Positions 6,223 to 13,055 of a stretch of DNA of 13,055 nt are shown piece after piece. The position numbers were made by a program, and so were the translations under genes. The notes beneath the pieces were generated by a model that did not search any database, was not told the origin of the DNA, and worked only from the letters and a program-made list of their open reading frames with translations. Positions within the stretch are counted from its first letter, which is position 1; each line of letters opens with the position of its first letter. This DNA is from Asaia bogorensis (lineage in GTDB: Bacteria; Pseudomonadota; Alphaproteobacteria; Acetobacterales; Acetobacteraceae): positions 1-13,055 of the forward strand of contig CAMCHA010000018.1 of the NCBI GenBank assembly GCA_945874515.1, read 5' to 3'.

Positions 6223-6237
6223 TCCAATCAGGTAGCG

Positions 6238-8502
6238 TTAGCGCGCATCCGCGCGGCGCTGTCCCGAAGCGTTTCGGCTGCGCACATAGTAATCCGTGCC
6301 CGTGCCGGGGTTGTTCAGATAGAATTCGTCACGCGGGAAAACATCGGTCAACGGCGGTTCTTCGCGCTTCTGGCCCGGCAGCCATTGCAAAGGCATGCCG
6401 GCAAATAGGCTGGCCCAATCACTGAATTCCCGGTTACCCGCGCGCAAATGCGCCAGATGCGCGGGCTTGGCGAATTCCGCCGCAAGCCTTGCCGGGTCAA
6501 AGGGGATCGGATCATTCGACCCGATCATGACGCCCGCCGGCATCAGCAACAGCGCATGGGGGAAGACCGCGGCGAAGGTTTCCACCGCGCGCTGCGTCGG
6601 CACCCATTGGATATACATCCCACCAGGTGCCAGACGCCGGCGCGCCTGTTCAATGAATTCGGCGCTATACAGCAGGCCTGAATGTGAGCCCTGCGGCAGA
6701 ATCGCATCGGCTTCAATAATGTCGTAAAGTGTTTCTTCCTTCGCCAGCGTCCGCCGGCCGTCGCCATATTCCATATCCCAGCGCTGATCCTTGAGCATGC
6801 GCGCGATGGGACCATCCGGGTAATGTCGGCCGATTTCCTCAAGCGCCGTCAGCACCGGGCCCACTAACTCAATGGCGCGAATCTGGCTTTCCGGGCGAAT
6901 GCCCGCCGCCCAGGGCGTGCCGCCACTCCCCACCCCAATCACCAGGACATGTTTCGGATTGGGGTGCATCAGCGGCCCAACCGCACCCAGGAATTGATGG
7001 ATCGACAGGAAGGGAATGCGCCCCTGGCTGAAGCCTTGGATGAAGAAGGGACCCTCCGCCACCCCATCCGACCTTTTGCTGTCTCGGAAGAAGGCAATGC
7101 CCGAGCGATCCTCAGCCCAGGCCACCATATGGCCTGGCCCTTCCGCATGCATGCGCGACCAAAGCACAGCATTGCCCGGCATGAGTAAAAGTGCCAGCGC
7201 CGTGGCGAGTGCGAGGCCACCTTCCACCGGCCTGCGCCAGCCACCATGCCAAAGCCAACCCAGCAGCAGCAAAAGTGAAAGCGCGGCGAGAAGCTTCAGC
7301 GTGCCCGCCGTGCCCAGGAAGTGCAGCGTGATCAGGCCGGTAAAGATGGACCCCGCCGCATTGCCGGCGATATTGGCCAATTGCACCCAGCCGACCCGCG
7401 TGCCCACACTCGCCAAATCCTGCTGCACGGCGCGCTGCACAAAGGCGAAGGTCATACCGATCAGGAAGGAAGGCGGGCCTACTACCAGCACGGCAATGCC
7501 GATCATCATCGCAAGCCCACCGCCATGGAGGCGCGAATGATCCACCGCCATCAAATCAGCAATCGGCCAATGCGGCATGGCGAGCCATAATGCGGCGAGC
7601 AAAAATATCGCCAATACAAAGCCCGCCCCTTGGGTGATGAAAAAGGCAGGGCGAGGGTCCTTAAGGTGCCGTACCATGCGCGCGGCCACCGCCATGCCAA
7701 GCCCATCGGCCAGCAGGAAAATCCCAAGCACGGTCGGGAAAAGATAGGCGTGGTATTGCCCAACCTGGCCGATAATGCGGACCCAGAGGATTTCCAAAGC
7801 CACAATCACATAGCCTGAGAGGAAAACCAGAAAGCACCAAAGCGGCAGGCTGCCAAAAGGCGCATCACCTGACTTGGCAGCCGAGCTTGGTGCAGGCAGT
7901 GGTAGGCCGCGAAGCTGCGGCAGCAGGGAAAGTGCTAACAGAGCCGCGAAAATCTCAAGCCCCGCCGCCAGCCACAAAGCGCCGACAAAGCCAAGATTGC
8001 CCACCAGCAGCCAACCGCCCAGCAGCGCGCCAAGCCCCGCGCCGAAGGTGTTCAGCCCGTAGAGCAGGCCGATACGCTCTGCCACTGTGTCAAGCGTGGT
8101 CGAGACAGCGCGCGCCAAAAGCGGCAGCGACGCTCCCATCAGCGTGGTCGGCAACACAAGCCCAGCGAAGCAGAGCGCGAAGATCATCGCCGGGTCATCC
8201 ACCACGCCGGCCAGATCCATTGCCAGCCAATCATACAAGAATGCCTTGGACAGCAAGGCAAAGATGCCGACGCCGGTTTCCGCGATGGCAAAGCCAATCA
8301 GTGCGCGCGCCGGGGTGATGCGGTCCGCAATCTTCGCACCAATGATCGAACCAATCCCAAGCCCGGCGAGAAAAGCGCCAACCACCAGCGCGGCAGAAAT
8401 CGTGTCTGAGCCGGCGAAAATGCCAAGCATCCGCTGCCAGACAATCTGACACAGCAGCGCGGCAAAGCCCGATGCGAAAAAGGCAACGGCCAAACGAGGC
8501 AT
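6238..8502 (-). CDS. Fused MFS-like membrane / spermidine synthase-like protein
   Basis: This inner-membrane protein (754 residues from this start) has about 12-13 hydrophobic segments over the first 445 residues, in the pattern of fused MFS/spermidine-synthase proteins (ASGFAALLCQIVWQRMLG near the start is typical). A soluble Rossmann methyltransferase/SpeE-like domain follows: nucleotide-binding loop VLVIGVGSGG (about 519-528), acidic IELVGPVL, then YGDGRRTL and YDIIEADAILP. Catalytic aminopropyltransferases carry an Asp-rich D-x-x-D-P motif there, and many fused proteins carry SEPSNPW; this one has EADAILP, so polyamine synthesis is uncertain. Start choice: GGGGGAG lies 10 bases before ATG 8502, while the longer in-frame starts (ATG 8535, GTG 8538) have no clear ribosome binding site. 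It is divergent from the TPP-enzyme gene. Substrate and partners are unknown. Confidence 0.82.
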   Translation of the reverse strand: MPRLAVAFFASGFAALLCQIVWQRMLGIFAGSDTISAALVVGAFLAGLGIGSIIGAKIADRITPARALIGFAIAETGVGIFALLSKAFLYDWLAMDLAGVVDDPAMIFALCFAGLVLPTTLMGASLPLLARAVSTTLDTVAERIGLLYGLNTFGAGLGALLGGWLLVGNLGFVGALWLAAGLEIFAALLALSLLPQLRGLPLPAPSSAAKSGDAPFGSLPLWCFLVFLSGYVIVALEILWVRIIGQVGQYHAYLFPTVLGIFLLADGLGMAVAARMVRHLKDPRPAFFITQGAGFVLAIFLLAALWLAMPHWPIADLMAVDHSRLHGGGLAMMIGIAVLVVGPPSFLIGMTFAFVQRAVQQDLASVGTRVGWVQLANIAGNAAGSIFTGLITLHFLGTAGTLKLLAALSLLLLLGWLWHGGWRRPVEGGLALATALALLLMPGNAVLWSRMHAEGPGHMVAWAEDRSGIAFFRDSKRSDGVAEGPFFIQGFSQGRIPFLSIHQFLGAVGPLMHPNPKHVLVIGVGSGGTPWAAGIRPESQIRAIELVGPVLTALEEIGRHYPDGPIARMLKDQRWDMEYGDGRRTLAKEETLYDIIEADAILPQGSHSGLLYSAEFIEQARRRLAPGGMYIQWVPTQRAVETFAAVFPHALLLMPAGVMIGSNDPIPFDPARLAAEFAKPAHLAHLRAGNREFSDWASLFAGMPLQWLPGQKREEPPLTDVFPRDEFYLNNPGTGTDYYVRSRNASGQRRADAR

Positions 8503-8559
8503 GACCGGAAAGCTCCCCCAGAGGCGGCTTTTCATCACCGCTTTGTGTTTCTGGAGTCT

Positions 8560-8577
8560 AAATTACGGCGAAATTAC
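8560..8577. repeat. Direct repeat in the divergent intergenic region
   Basis: AAATTAC occurs twice (8560-8566 and 8571-8577), 11 bases apart, about one helical turn, in the 155-bp gap between the membrane protein gene and the TPP-enzyme gene. The spacing would suit two regulator protomers on one DNA face, but seven-base repeats also occur by chance. Nothing else is recognisable in this gap beyond the ribosome binding sites. Confidence 0.3.
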
Positions 8578-8657
8578 CGCAAGGCAAGCCCCGCATCTTG
8601 CCCGAAGCCGCCCCTCGGCGCAGGCTACGCCCCATAACGCCAAGTGGAGAGTCAGCA

Positions 8658-10196
8658 ATGAATGGTGCGGAAAGCCTGGTCCATACACTCATAGGTAGTG
8701 GGGTGGATGTGTGTTTCTCCAACCCCGGCACGAGTGAGATGCATTTCGTCGCAGCCTTGGACCGGATTCCAGGCATGCGCTGCGTTTTGGGCCTGCAGGA
8801 AAATGTCGTGACCGGGATGGCGGATGGCTATTGGCGCATGGCGGAAAAGCCGGCCTGCACCTTGCTGCATTGCGGGCCTGGTTTGGCAAATGGCTTGGCC
8901 AATCTGCATAATGCGCGTCGGGCACGGTCCGGCATTGTGAATATCACAGGCGATCACGCCACCTATCACCGCCCCTATGACGCGCCGCTGACTGCCGATA
9001 CCGAAGGCTTCGCGCGTGGCGTTTCCGCCTGGGTGCGCACTTCGACCGATTCAACCAAGGTGGGCGCCGATGCGGCCGTTGCCGTGCAAGCGGCGCGCAC
9101 ATCGCCAGGCCAGATCGCGACCCTGATCCTGCCCGCCGATACCGCCTGGAATGATGGCGGCGTGGTGGCGGCAGCCCTGCCGGTACCCACCGTGCCGGAA
9201 GCAGACCCGCATGCCATCCGCAATGCCGCGCGCATCCTGCGTGAGAAGAAGAATGTGCTGATCCTACTGGGCGGGCCGAGCCTGCGCGAAGGCGCGCAGT
9301 TGCACGCCTATCGCATTGCTGAGGCAACCGGCGCGCGGCTGTTGGCGGAGGGCTCAAACAGCCGCACCCAGCGTGGCCGTGGGCGCATCGCGTTGGAACG
9401 CGTGCCCTATTTTGTGGACCAGGCGGTGGATGCGCTGAAATGGGTGGAGCATCTGATCCTGGTGAATGCCAAGGCGCCGGTCGGCTTCTTCGGCTATCCG
9501 GACAAGCCTTCGCTGCATTACCCGCCGAATGCCGAAGTGCATGTGCTGACGCGCTATGAACAGAATGCCGAAGTGGCTTTGGCCGCGCTGGCGGCAGAAT
9601 TGAACGCGCCTGCCATCGCCATTCCTGATCGCGGCCCGCGCCCCGAAGTGGCGCGCGGCGCACCCTCGCCGGAAGGGCTTGCGCGCGTGTTGGGTGCGCT
9701 GATGCCGGAAGGTGCGATCATTGCGGATGAAAGCGTTTCTTATGGCCGAGGCTTCTTCCCGGAAACCCATAACGCGGCGCCGCATGATTGGTTGCAGATC
9801 ACGGGTGGCGCCATTGGCTGCGGCATGCCTTTGGCGACGGGCGCCGCCGTTGGTGGCGGTGGCCGGCGCGTGATCAATATGCAGGCCGATGGTTCAGCAA
9901 TGTATACCTTGCAATCGCTTTGGACTCAGGCGCGCGAAAAGCTATCGGTGACCACGGTGATCATTTCCAATCGCAAATACGCAATCCTGCTTGGCGAATA
10001 CCGCAATGTCGGCGCCAATCCGGGCCGCACCGCGATGGATATGATGGATCTTAGCAATCCTGATATCGGCTGGGTAAAACTGGCCGAAGGCATGGGCGTG
10101 GAAGCCGCGCAGGCGACCACGCTTGATCAGGTCGCGGATCTGATGAGCCAAAGCTTTGCCCGTCCGGGCCCCTTCCTCATTGAATTGGTGGTGTGA
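8658..10196 (+). CDS. Thiamine-diphosphate-dependent enzyme, acetolactate synthase large-subunit-like
   Basis: This 512-residue enzyme has the three-domain plan of acetolactate synthase/benzoylformate decarboxylase: N-terminal Pyr domain with the catalytic glutamate in GLQENVVTGMADGYWRM (E48), a middle domain, and a C-terminal ThDP domain. The ThDP/Mg site reads ADGSAMYTL...SNRKYAI (410-442), so the canonical GDG is ADG, as I recall for the subgroup annotated acetolactate synthase large subunit without a small subunit. The substrate is unknown; a 2-keto acid decarboxylase or carboligase is plausible. Start: GGAGA (8646-8650) lies seven bases before ATG 8658 and the protein then begins MNGAESLVHTLI as expected; the longer in-frame start at 8598 has a non-conserved Pro/Arg-rich lead. 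The SDR gene follows at once, so they are one operon. No regulatory small subunit is nearby, which argues against branched-chain biosynthesis. Confidence 0.87.
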   Translation: MNGAESLVHTLIGSGVDVCFSNPGTSEMHFVAALDRIPGMRCVLGLQENVVTGMADGYWRMAEKPACTLLHCGPGLANGLANLHNARRARSGIVNITGDHATYHRPYDAPLTADTEGFARGVSAWVRTSTDSTKVGADAAVAVQAARTSPGQIATLILPADTAWNDGGVVAAALPVPTVPEADPHAIRNAARILREKKNVLILLGGPSLREGAQLHAYRIAEATGARLLAEGSNSRTQRGRGRIALERVPYFVDQAVDALKWVEHLILVNAKAPVGFFGYPDKPSLHYPPNAEVHVLTRYEQNAEVALAALAAELNAPAIAIPDRGPRPEVARGAPSPEGLARVLGALMPEGAIIADESVSYGRGFFPETHNAAPHDWLQITGGAIGCGMPLATGAAVGGGGRRVINMQADGSAMYTLQSLWTQAREKLSVTTVIISNRKYAILLGEYRNVGANPGRTAMDMMDLSNPDIGWVKLAEGMGVEAAQATTLDQVADLMSQSFARPGPFLIELVV

Positions 10197-10198
10197 AC

Positions 10199-10972
10199 AT
10201 GGATATGCAACTTGCCGGCAAGCGTGTGCTTGTCACGGGTGGATCAAAAGGCATTGGCCTTGCTTGCGCGGAAGCCTTCGCGCGGGAAGGCTGCGATGTG
10301 GTGCTGACAGCGCGTGATGCGGCGGCACTTGCCACTGCCGCGGATAAGGTGCGCGCTTTGGCGCAGGTGCGGGTTGAAACCCTCGCCGCTGATCTTTCGC
10401 GGGTCGAGGAACGCGAAAGGCTACATGCGGCTTTTCCGGATATTGATGTGCTGGTGAATAATGCCGGCGCCATTCCATCCGGGCGCTTGCAGGATATTTC
10501 CATCCAGCGTTGGCAGGAAGCCTGGAGCCTGAAGGTGTTTGGCTATATTCATCTGTGCCAGCTCTATCTGCCAGCGATGGAAGCGCGGAAGGCCGGCGCG
10601 GTGGTGAACATCATCGGCATGGCCGGGCGTTCACCCAAGGCCGGCTATATTTGCGGCGGCGCGGGCAATGCATCCTTGATTGCCTTCACCCAGGCTTTGG
10701 GCGCGGCAACGCAGGCCAATGGCGTGAAGGTTGTCGGCATCAACCCAGCGGTGACCAAGACCGATCGCATGATCACCCAGGCGCGCGTCAATGCGAAGCT
10801 GAAATTCGGCGATGAGGAGCGTTGGGCGGAAACCATCACCGGCCTGCCCTTCAACCGCCCAATCGAATCAGGCGAAATCGCTGATCTGGCAGTGTTCCTG
10901 GCAAGCCCGCGTGGCGTTTATGTGAATGGTACGGTGGTGGATGTGGATGGTGGGGGGATGTGGCGCGGCTGA
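10199..10972 (+). CDS. SDR-family protein lacking the catalytic Ser and Lys
   Basis: This 257-residue protein has the short-chain dehydrogenase/reductase fold: NAD(P)-binding TGGSKGIG (13-20), NNAG (87-90), and the C-terminal GTVVDVDGGG typical of FabG-like members. The active-site region reads NIIGMAGRSPKAGYICGGAGNASL: Tyr150 is kept, but the Ser position is Ile139/Gly140 and the Lys of YxxxK is Gly154. The same YICGxAGNA form is, as I recall, usual for a subgroup of SDRs annotated only as short-chain dehydrogenase, so it is a family trait rather than decay. It may reduce its substrate by another mechanism or may not be a reductase. I chose ATG 10199, two bases after the TPP-enzyme stop; GTG 10193 overlaps that stop and ATG 10205 is also possible. 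The ribosome binding site is weak, so coupling to the upstream gene is likely. Confidence 0.85.
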   Translation: MDMQLAGKRVLVTGGSKGIGLACAEAFAREGCDVVLTARDAAALATAADKVRALAQVRVETLAADLSRVEERERLHAAFPDIDVLVNNAGAIPSGRLQDISIQRWQEAWSLKVFGYIHLCQLYLPAMEARKAGAVVNIIGMAGRSPKAGYICGGAGNASLIAFTQALGAATQANGVKVVGINPAVTKTDRMITQARVNAKLKFGDEERWAETITGLPFNRPIESGEIADLAVFLASPRGVYVNGTVVDVDGGGMWRG

Positions 10973-10984
10973 TTAGCTGCGCTA
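10961..10984. terminator. Hairpin shared by two convergent gene ends
   Basis: TGGCGCGGCT (10961-10970) pairs with AGCTGCGCTA (10975-10984) around the loop GATT, allowing two G-U pairs. Both stop codons of the convergent genes (TGA at 10970-10972 and TAG on the minus strand at 10984-10982) lie within it. No clear T-run follows on either side, so its strength as a terminator is doubtful. Confidence 0.35.
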
Positions 10985-11929
10985 CTTCTTCCAGGGCGTA
11001 CGCCGCCACATATCGCCATAGGCGGCGTATTGCTCATCAACAAAGCCGCGCATTGTGGCGCGGTTCATGTGGCGCACGATCAGGAAATCCCTCTCCGCGA
11101 TGGCGCGGAAATCGGGGTCTTCCGCCGTGCGGCGGACGGCTTCTTCCCAGCGCGCCAGGATGGGTTCCGGGGTCGCGGCTGGCAGGGCAAAGCCGCGCGC
11201 TGAACCGGCTGCCAGCGGGAAGCCGGCTTCAGCGACCGTCGGCAAATCGCCCGCCTTGTCCCAGCGCTGCTTTTCCATGAGCGCCAGCACACGAAGGCTG
11301 CCTTGCAGATGCGCGCGCACGGTCAGGCTGACGGTGGAAATGGACCCCACCACATGCCCGCCCTGGACCAATTGCATGGCCTGACCGGCGCCGGTGGTGG
11401 GCAGCCAGGTGAAGCGCGCGCCCGAAGCATTTTCCAATTGCATCAGCGCCAGATGCGGCGCACTGCCAATGCCGGCACCGGCCATGGTGATTTCCTCGGG
11501 CTTGGCGCGTGCGGCCTCAAGCAGATCGGTCAGGCTGCGATAGGGCGAATTGGGGGCGACGAAGATGGTATAGGGCTCATCAGTCAAAAGCCCGACATAG
11601 GCGAAGCTTTCCACGCGATAGCGCGGCGTATTGTCATAAAGCGCGGTGACCAGCGCGGGGAGCGAAACCAGCGCGGCGATGCGGCCATCAGGTGCGGCGG
11701 CCGAGACCTCATTCAACATGATCATGCCGCCGGCGCCTGGGCGATTGACGACAATGATCTGCTGCCCGCCCAAATGTTTTTCAAGAAAGGGCGCAGCCAT
11801 GCGTGCAGCCAGATCTATATTCCCGCCCGGCGTGAAGCCCACCATGATCTGGATTGGCCGTTCCTGTGCTTGAGCCTTGATGGCGGGTGCCGCCAACCCC
11901 ACCGCCAGCATTGCGCGCCTGCCGATCAT
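10982..11929 (-). CDS. Bug/TctC-family periplasmic solute-binding receptor
   Basis: This 315-residue exported protein belongs to the Bug receptor family of tripartite tricarboxylate transporters, which capture carboxylates and similar organic anions in the periplasm. The family marks are IQIMVGFTPGGNIDLAAR (26-43), VVNRPGAGGMI, then AGAGIGSAPHLALMQLE, LPTTGAGQAMQLVQGGHV and LPTVAEAGFPL. The N-terminus MIGRRAMLAVGLAAPAIKAQAQ is a signal peptide with a twin Arg, possibly Tat-dependent. Start: GGGAGG lies seven bases before ATG 11929; upstream in-frame codons to 11983 would put non-signal residues ahead of the signal peptide. No TctA/TctB membrane genes are present in the window, which is common for these highly amplified receptors. 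It converges on the TPP/SDR operon and diverges from a monooxygenase gene, so its ligand may relate to either. Confidence 0.9.
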   Translation of the reverse strand: MIGRRAMLAVGLAAPAIKAQAQERPIQIMVGFTPGGNIDLAARMAAPFLEKHLGGQQIIVVNRPGAGGMIMLNEVSAAAPDGRIAALVSLPALVTALYDNTPRYRVESFAYVGLLTDEPYTIFVAPNSPYRSLTDLLEAARAKPEEITMAGAGIGSAPHLALMQLENASGARFTWLPTTGAGQAMQLVQGGHVVGSISTVSLTVRAHLQGSLRVLALMEKQRWDKAGDLPTVAEAGFPLAAGSARGFALPAATPEPILARWEEAVRRTAEDPDFRAIAERDFLIVRHMNRATMRGFVDEQYAAYGDMWRRTPWKK

Positions 11930-11992
11930 GCCGAAGCCTCCCTCATTCACGCAAATTACAGCCCGGCTGGTGAGTGCGGGCAAGGAAAAAAC

Positions 11993-12020
11993 TTGCGCAT
12001 TGCTGGGCTTGATCTAACCT
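11993..12020 (+). promoter_or_regulatory. Possible promoter of the luciferase-like monooxygenase gene
   Basis: TTGCGC (11993-11998) and TAACCT (12015-12020) are 16 bases apart in the 119-bp divergent gap, with GGAG at 12038-12041 and the ATG at 12049. Both hexamers match the consensus only partly. Confidence 0.35.
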
Positions 12021-12048
12021 TGGGGTTATTCACGCCGTGGAGACCGCC

Positions 12049-13055
12049 ATGCTGCGCTTCAGCAATTTCCTCTTCCCCGAAAGCCGTGAGCCTTCCGGTG
12101 ATCATCGCGTCATCGCGGAAAGCATCGCGGAAGCCAAGCTGTGTGATGAGCTTGGCGTAGAAGTGCTCTGGCTTGCCGAACATCACTTTGATGGCAATTG
12201 CGCCTATGTGGACCCGGTGACTTTCGCGGCTGCCGTGCTGTCAGCGACCAAGCGAATCAAGGTTGGCTTCGCGGTGGCGCAGGTTTCGCTGCATCACCCG
12301 ATGCGGCTCGCGGAACAAATGTCGCTTTTGGACAATCTTTCCGGCGGGCGCGTGATTGTCGGGCTTGGGCGCGGCACTGCCTATAACGTCTATGAATACC
12401 AGGGCTATGGCATCCCGGCGGAAGAAGCTTTGGAACGCTATGAGGAAGCCGAGGGCATTATGCTGCAGGCCTGGACCAGCCCGAATGGTTTTCAGCATAA
12501 GGGCAAGTTCTGGGAATTGAATGTGCCGCGGCTGCGGCCCGAGCCCTTCACCAAGCCGCACCCTTACGTGATCCGTGCCGCATCATCCGAAGATGGCGCG
12601 CTGCATCTGGCGCGGCGTGGCCTGCCTTTTCTGATGAATGTGCAATCGCTGGAGGTCACGCAAAAGCGCCTGGCAGCCTATCGCGCCACGCTCACGGAAG
12701 CAGGGTTTGACGCCGCGCATATCGCGCATTGCCTTGATGAAAGCTGGGTCTGGCGCAATGCGGTGGTGGCGGAAACAGATGAGGAAGCGCGCCGCATCGC
12801 GATCCCGGCCTTTGAGGCTATGCAGGCGCAGCGCAAGGCCATGCGAGAGAAGATCTACGCCGAACAGGGCGTGATCATGAAAAAGGAAACCGCGCCCCCC
12901 GCGCGCACCAATCCGGAGCATGCGCTGGTTTGCGGCGCGCCGGCGACTGTCGCCGCCCGCATGGCGGAAATTGAAGCAACTGGCGTGGGTGGCGTGATCT
13001 GTTCCTTCCGCTTGGGGCCAATGAGCGCGGAGGTGACCAATAATTCCATCCGGCT
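12049..13055 (+). CDS. Luciferase-like flavin-dependent monooxygenase, truncated by window edge
   Basis: The frame is open from ATG 12049 to the right edge (335 full codons, no stop); I translated it through to check. It belongs to the bacterial luciferase-like monooxygenase (LLM) TIM-barrel family, which uses reduced flavin (FMNH2 or F420) and oxygen. Typical features are VLWLAEHHFDG near residues 39-49, SATKRIKVGFAVAQVSLHHPMRLAEQMSLLDNLSGGRVIVGLGRG, and a C-terminal SFRLGPMSAEV segment that is usually followed by only a few dozen residues, so most of the gene is present. GGAG six bases before the ATG supports the start. A second protein would normally supply reduced flavin; none is visible here. 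It diverges from the Bug receptor gene, and oxidative attack on the compound imported by such a receptor is a possible but untested link. Confidence 0.88.
   Translation, partial: MLRFSNFLFPESREPSGDHRVIAESIAEAKLCDELGVEVLWLAEHHFDGNCAYVDPVTFAAAVLSATKRIKVGFAVAQVSLHHPMRLAEQMSLLDNLSGGRVIVGLGRGTAYNVYEYQGYGIPAEEALERYEEAEGIMLQAWTSPNGFQHKGKFWELNVPRLRPEPFTKPHPYVIRAASSEDGALHLARRGLPFLMNVQSLEVTQKRLAAYRATLTEAGFDAAHIAHCLDESWVWRNAVVAETDEEARRIAIPAFEAMQAQRKAMREKIYAEQGVIMKKETAPPARTNPEHALVCGAPATVAARMAEIEATGVGGVICSFRLGPMSAEVTNNSIR

Noticed and set aside
8598..8657. Longer start for the TPP enzyme
   Set aside because: The extra 20 residues are Pro/Arg-rich and precede the conserved family start; the ribosome binding site GGAGA fits ATG 8658.
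11930..11983. Longer start for the Bug receptor
   Set aside because: It would bury the signal peptide behind 18 residues, and its codons include the GGGAGG that serves as ribosome binding site for ATG 11929.
1..13055. CRISPR arrays, tRNA or rRNA genes, insertion sequences and phage genes
   Set aside because: I looked for regular repeats, cloverleaf-like segments, and transposase or integrase motifs and saw none; the window is filled by the genes listed.

Overview
The window is GC-rich chromosomal DNA with short intergenic gaps. It looks like an alphaproteobacterium, and an Acetobacteraceae (Roseomonas-like) origin is my best guess. The reasons are a GapR (DUF2312) gene, a DUF1244 gene, a TtuD-type glycerate 2-kinase beside pyruvate kinase, an AapJ-type binding protein and a Bug-type solute receptor. 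The family-level assignment is inference from protein character, not from a search.

Layout, left to right. (1) 1-1199, + strand: the end of a DevC/FtsX-like ABC permease overlaps a DevA/LolD-like ATPase by one base, so they form one export operon. (2) 1285-2322, +: a periplasmic amino-acid binding protein (AapJ type) with no transporter genes beside it, closed by a strong intrinsic terminator at 2344-2378. (3) 5407-2406, - strand: glycerate 2-kinase followed by pyruvate kinase, the TtuD/TtuE pair, which would run glycerate to 2-phosphoglycerate and, via enolase encoded elsewhere, PEP to pyruvate. The pyruvate kinase carries an in-frame N-terminal DNA-binding helix-turn-helix domain. The 65-bp gap in front of it is AT-rich (about 30% GC by my count) and holds a perfect 22-bp palindrome and related half-sites. 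(4) 5489-6222, +: a DUF1244 protein and the nucleoid protein GapR, separated by two strong palindromic hairpins that look like interspersed repeat elements. (5) 8502-6238, -: a membrane protein of the fused MFS/spermidine-synthase type. (6) 8658-10972, +: a two-gene operon of a thiamine-diphosphate enzyme (acetolactate-synthase-like) and an SDR protein that lacks the usual catalytic Ser and Lys. (7) 11929-10982, -: a Bug/TctC-type periplasmic receptor without its membrane partners. (8) 12049 to the right edge, +: a luciferase-like flavin monooxygenase, cut by the window end.

The most interesting locus is the helix-turn-helix/pyruvate kinase fusion with its palindromic upstream region and a credible internal ribosome binding site, which together suggest an autoregulated enzyme possibly made in two forms. 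The right third (TPP enzyme, SDR, Bug receptor, monooxygenase) reads as accessory organic-acid catabolism of unknown substrate. No tRNA, rRNA, CRISPR array, transposase or integrase was seen, and no gene-free stretch exceeds 300 bases; the longest gaps are about 155 bp (5798-5952 and 8503-8657).
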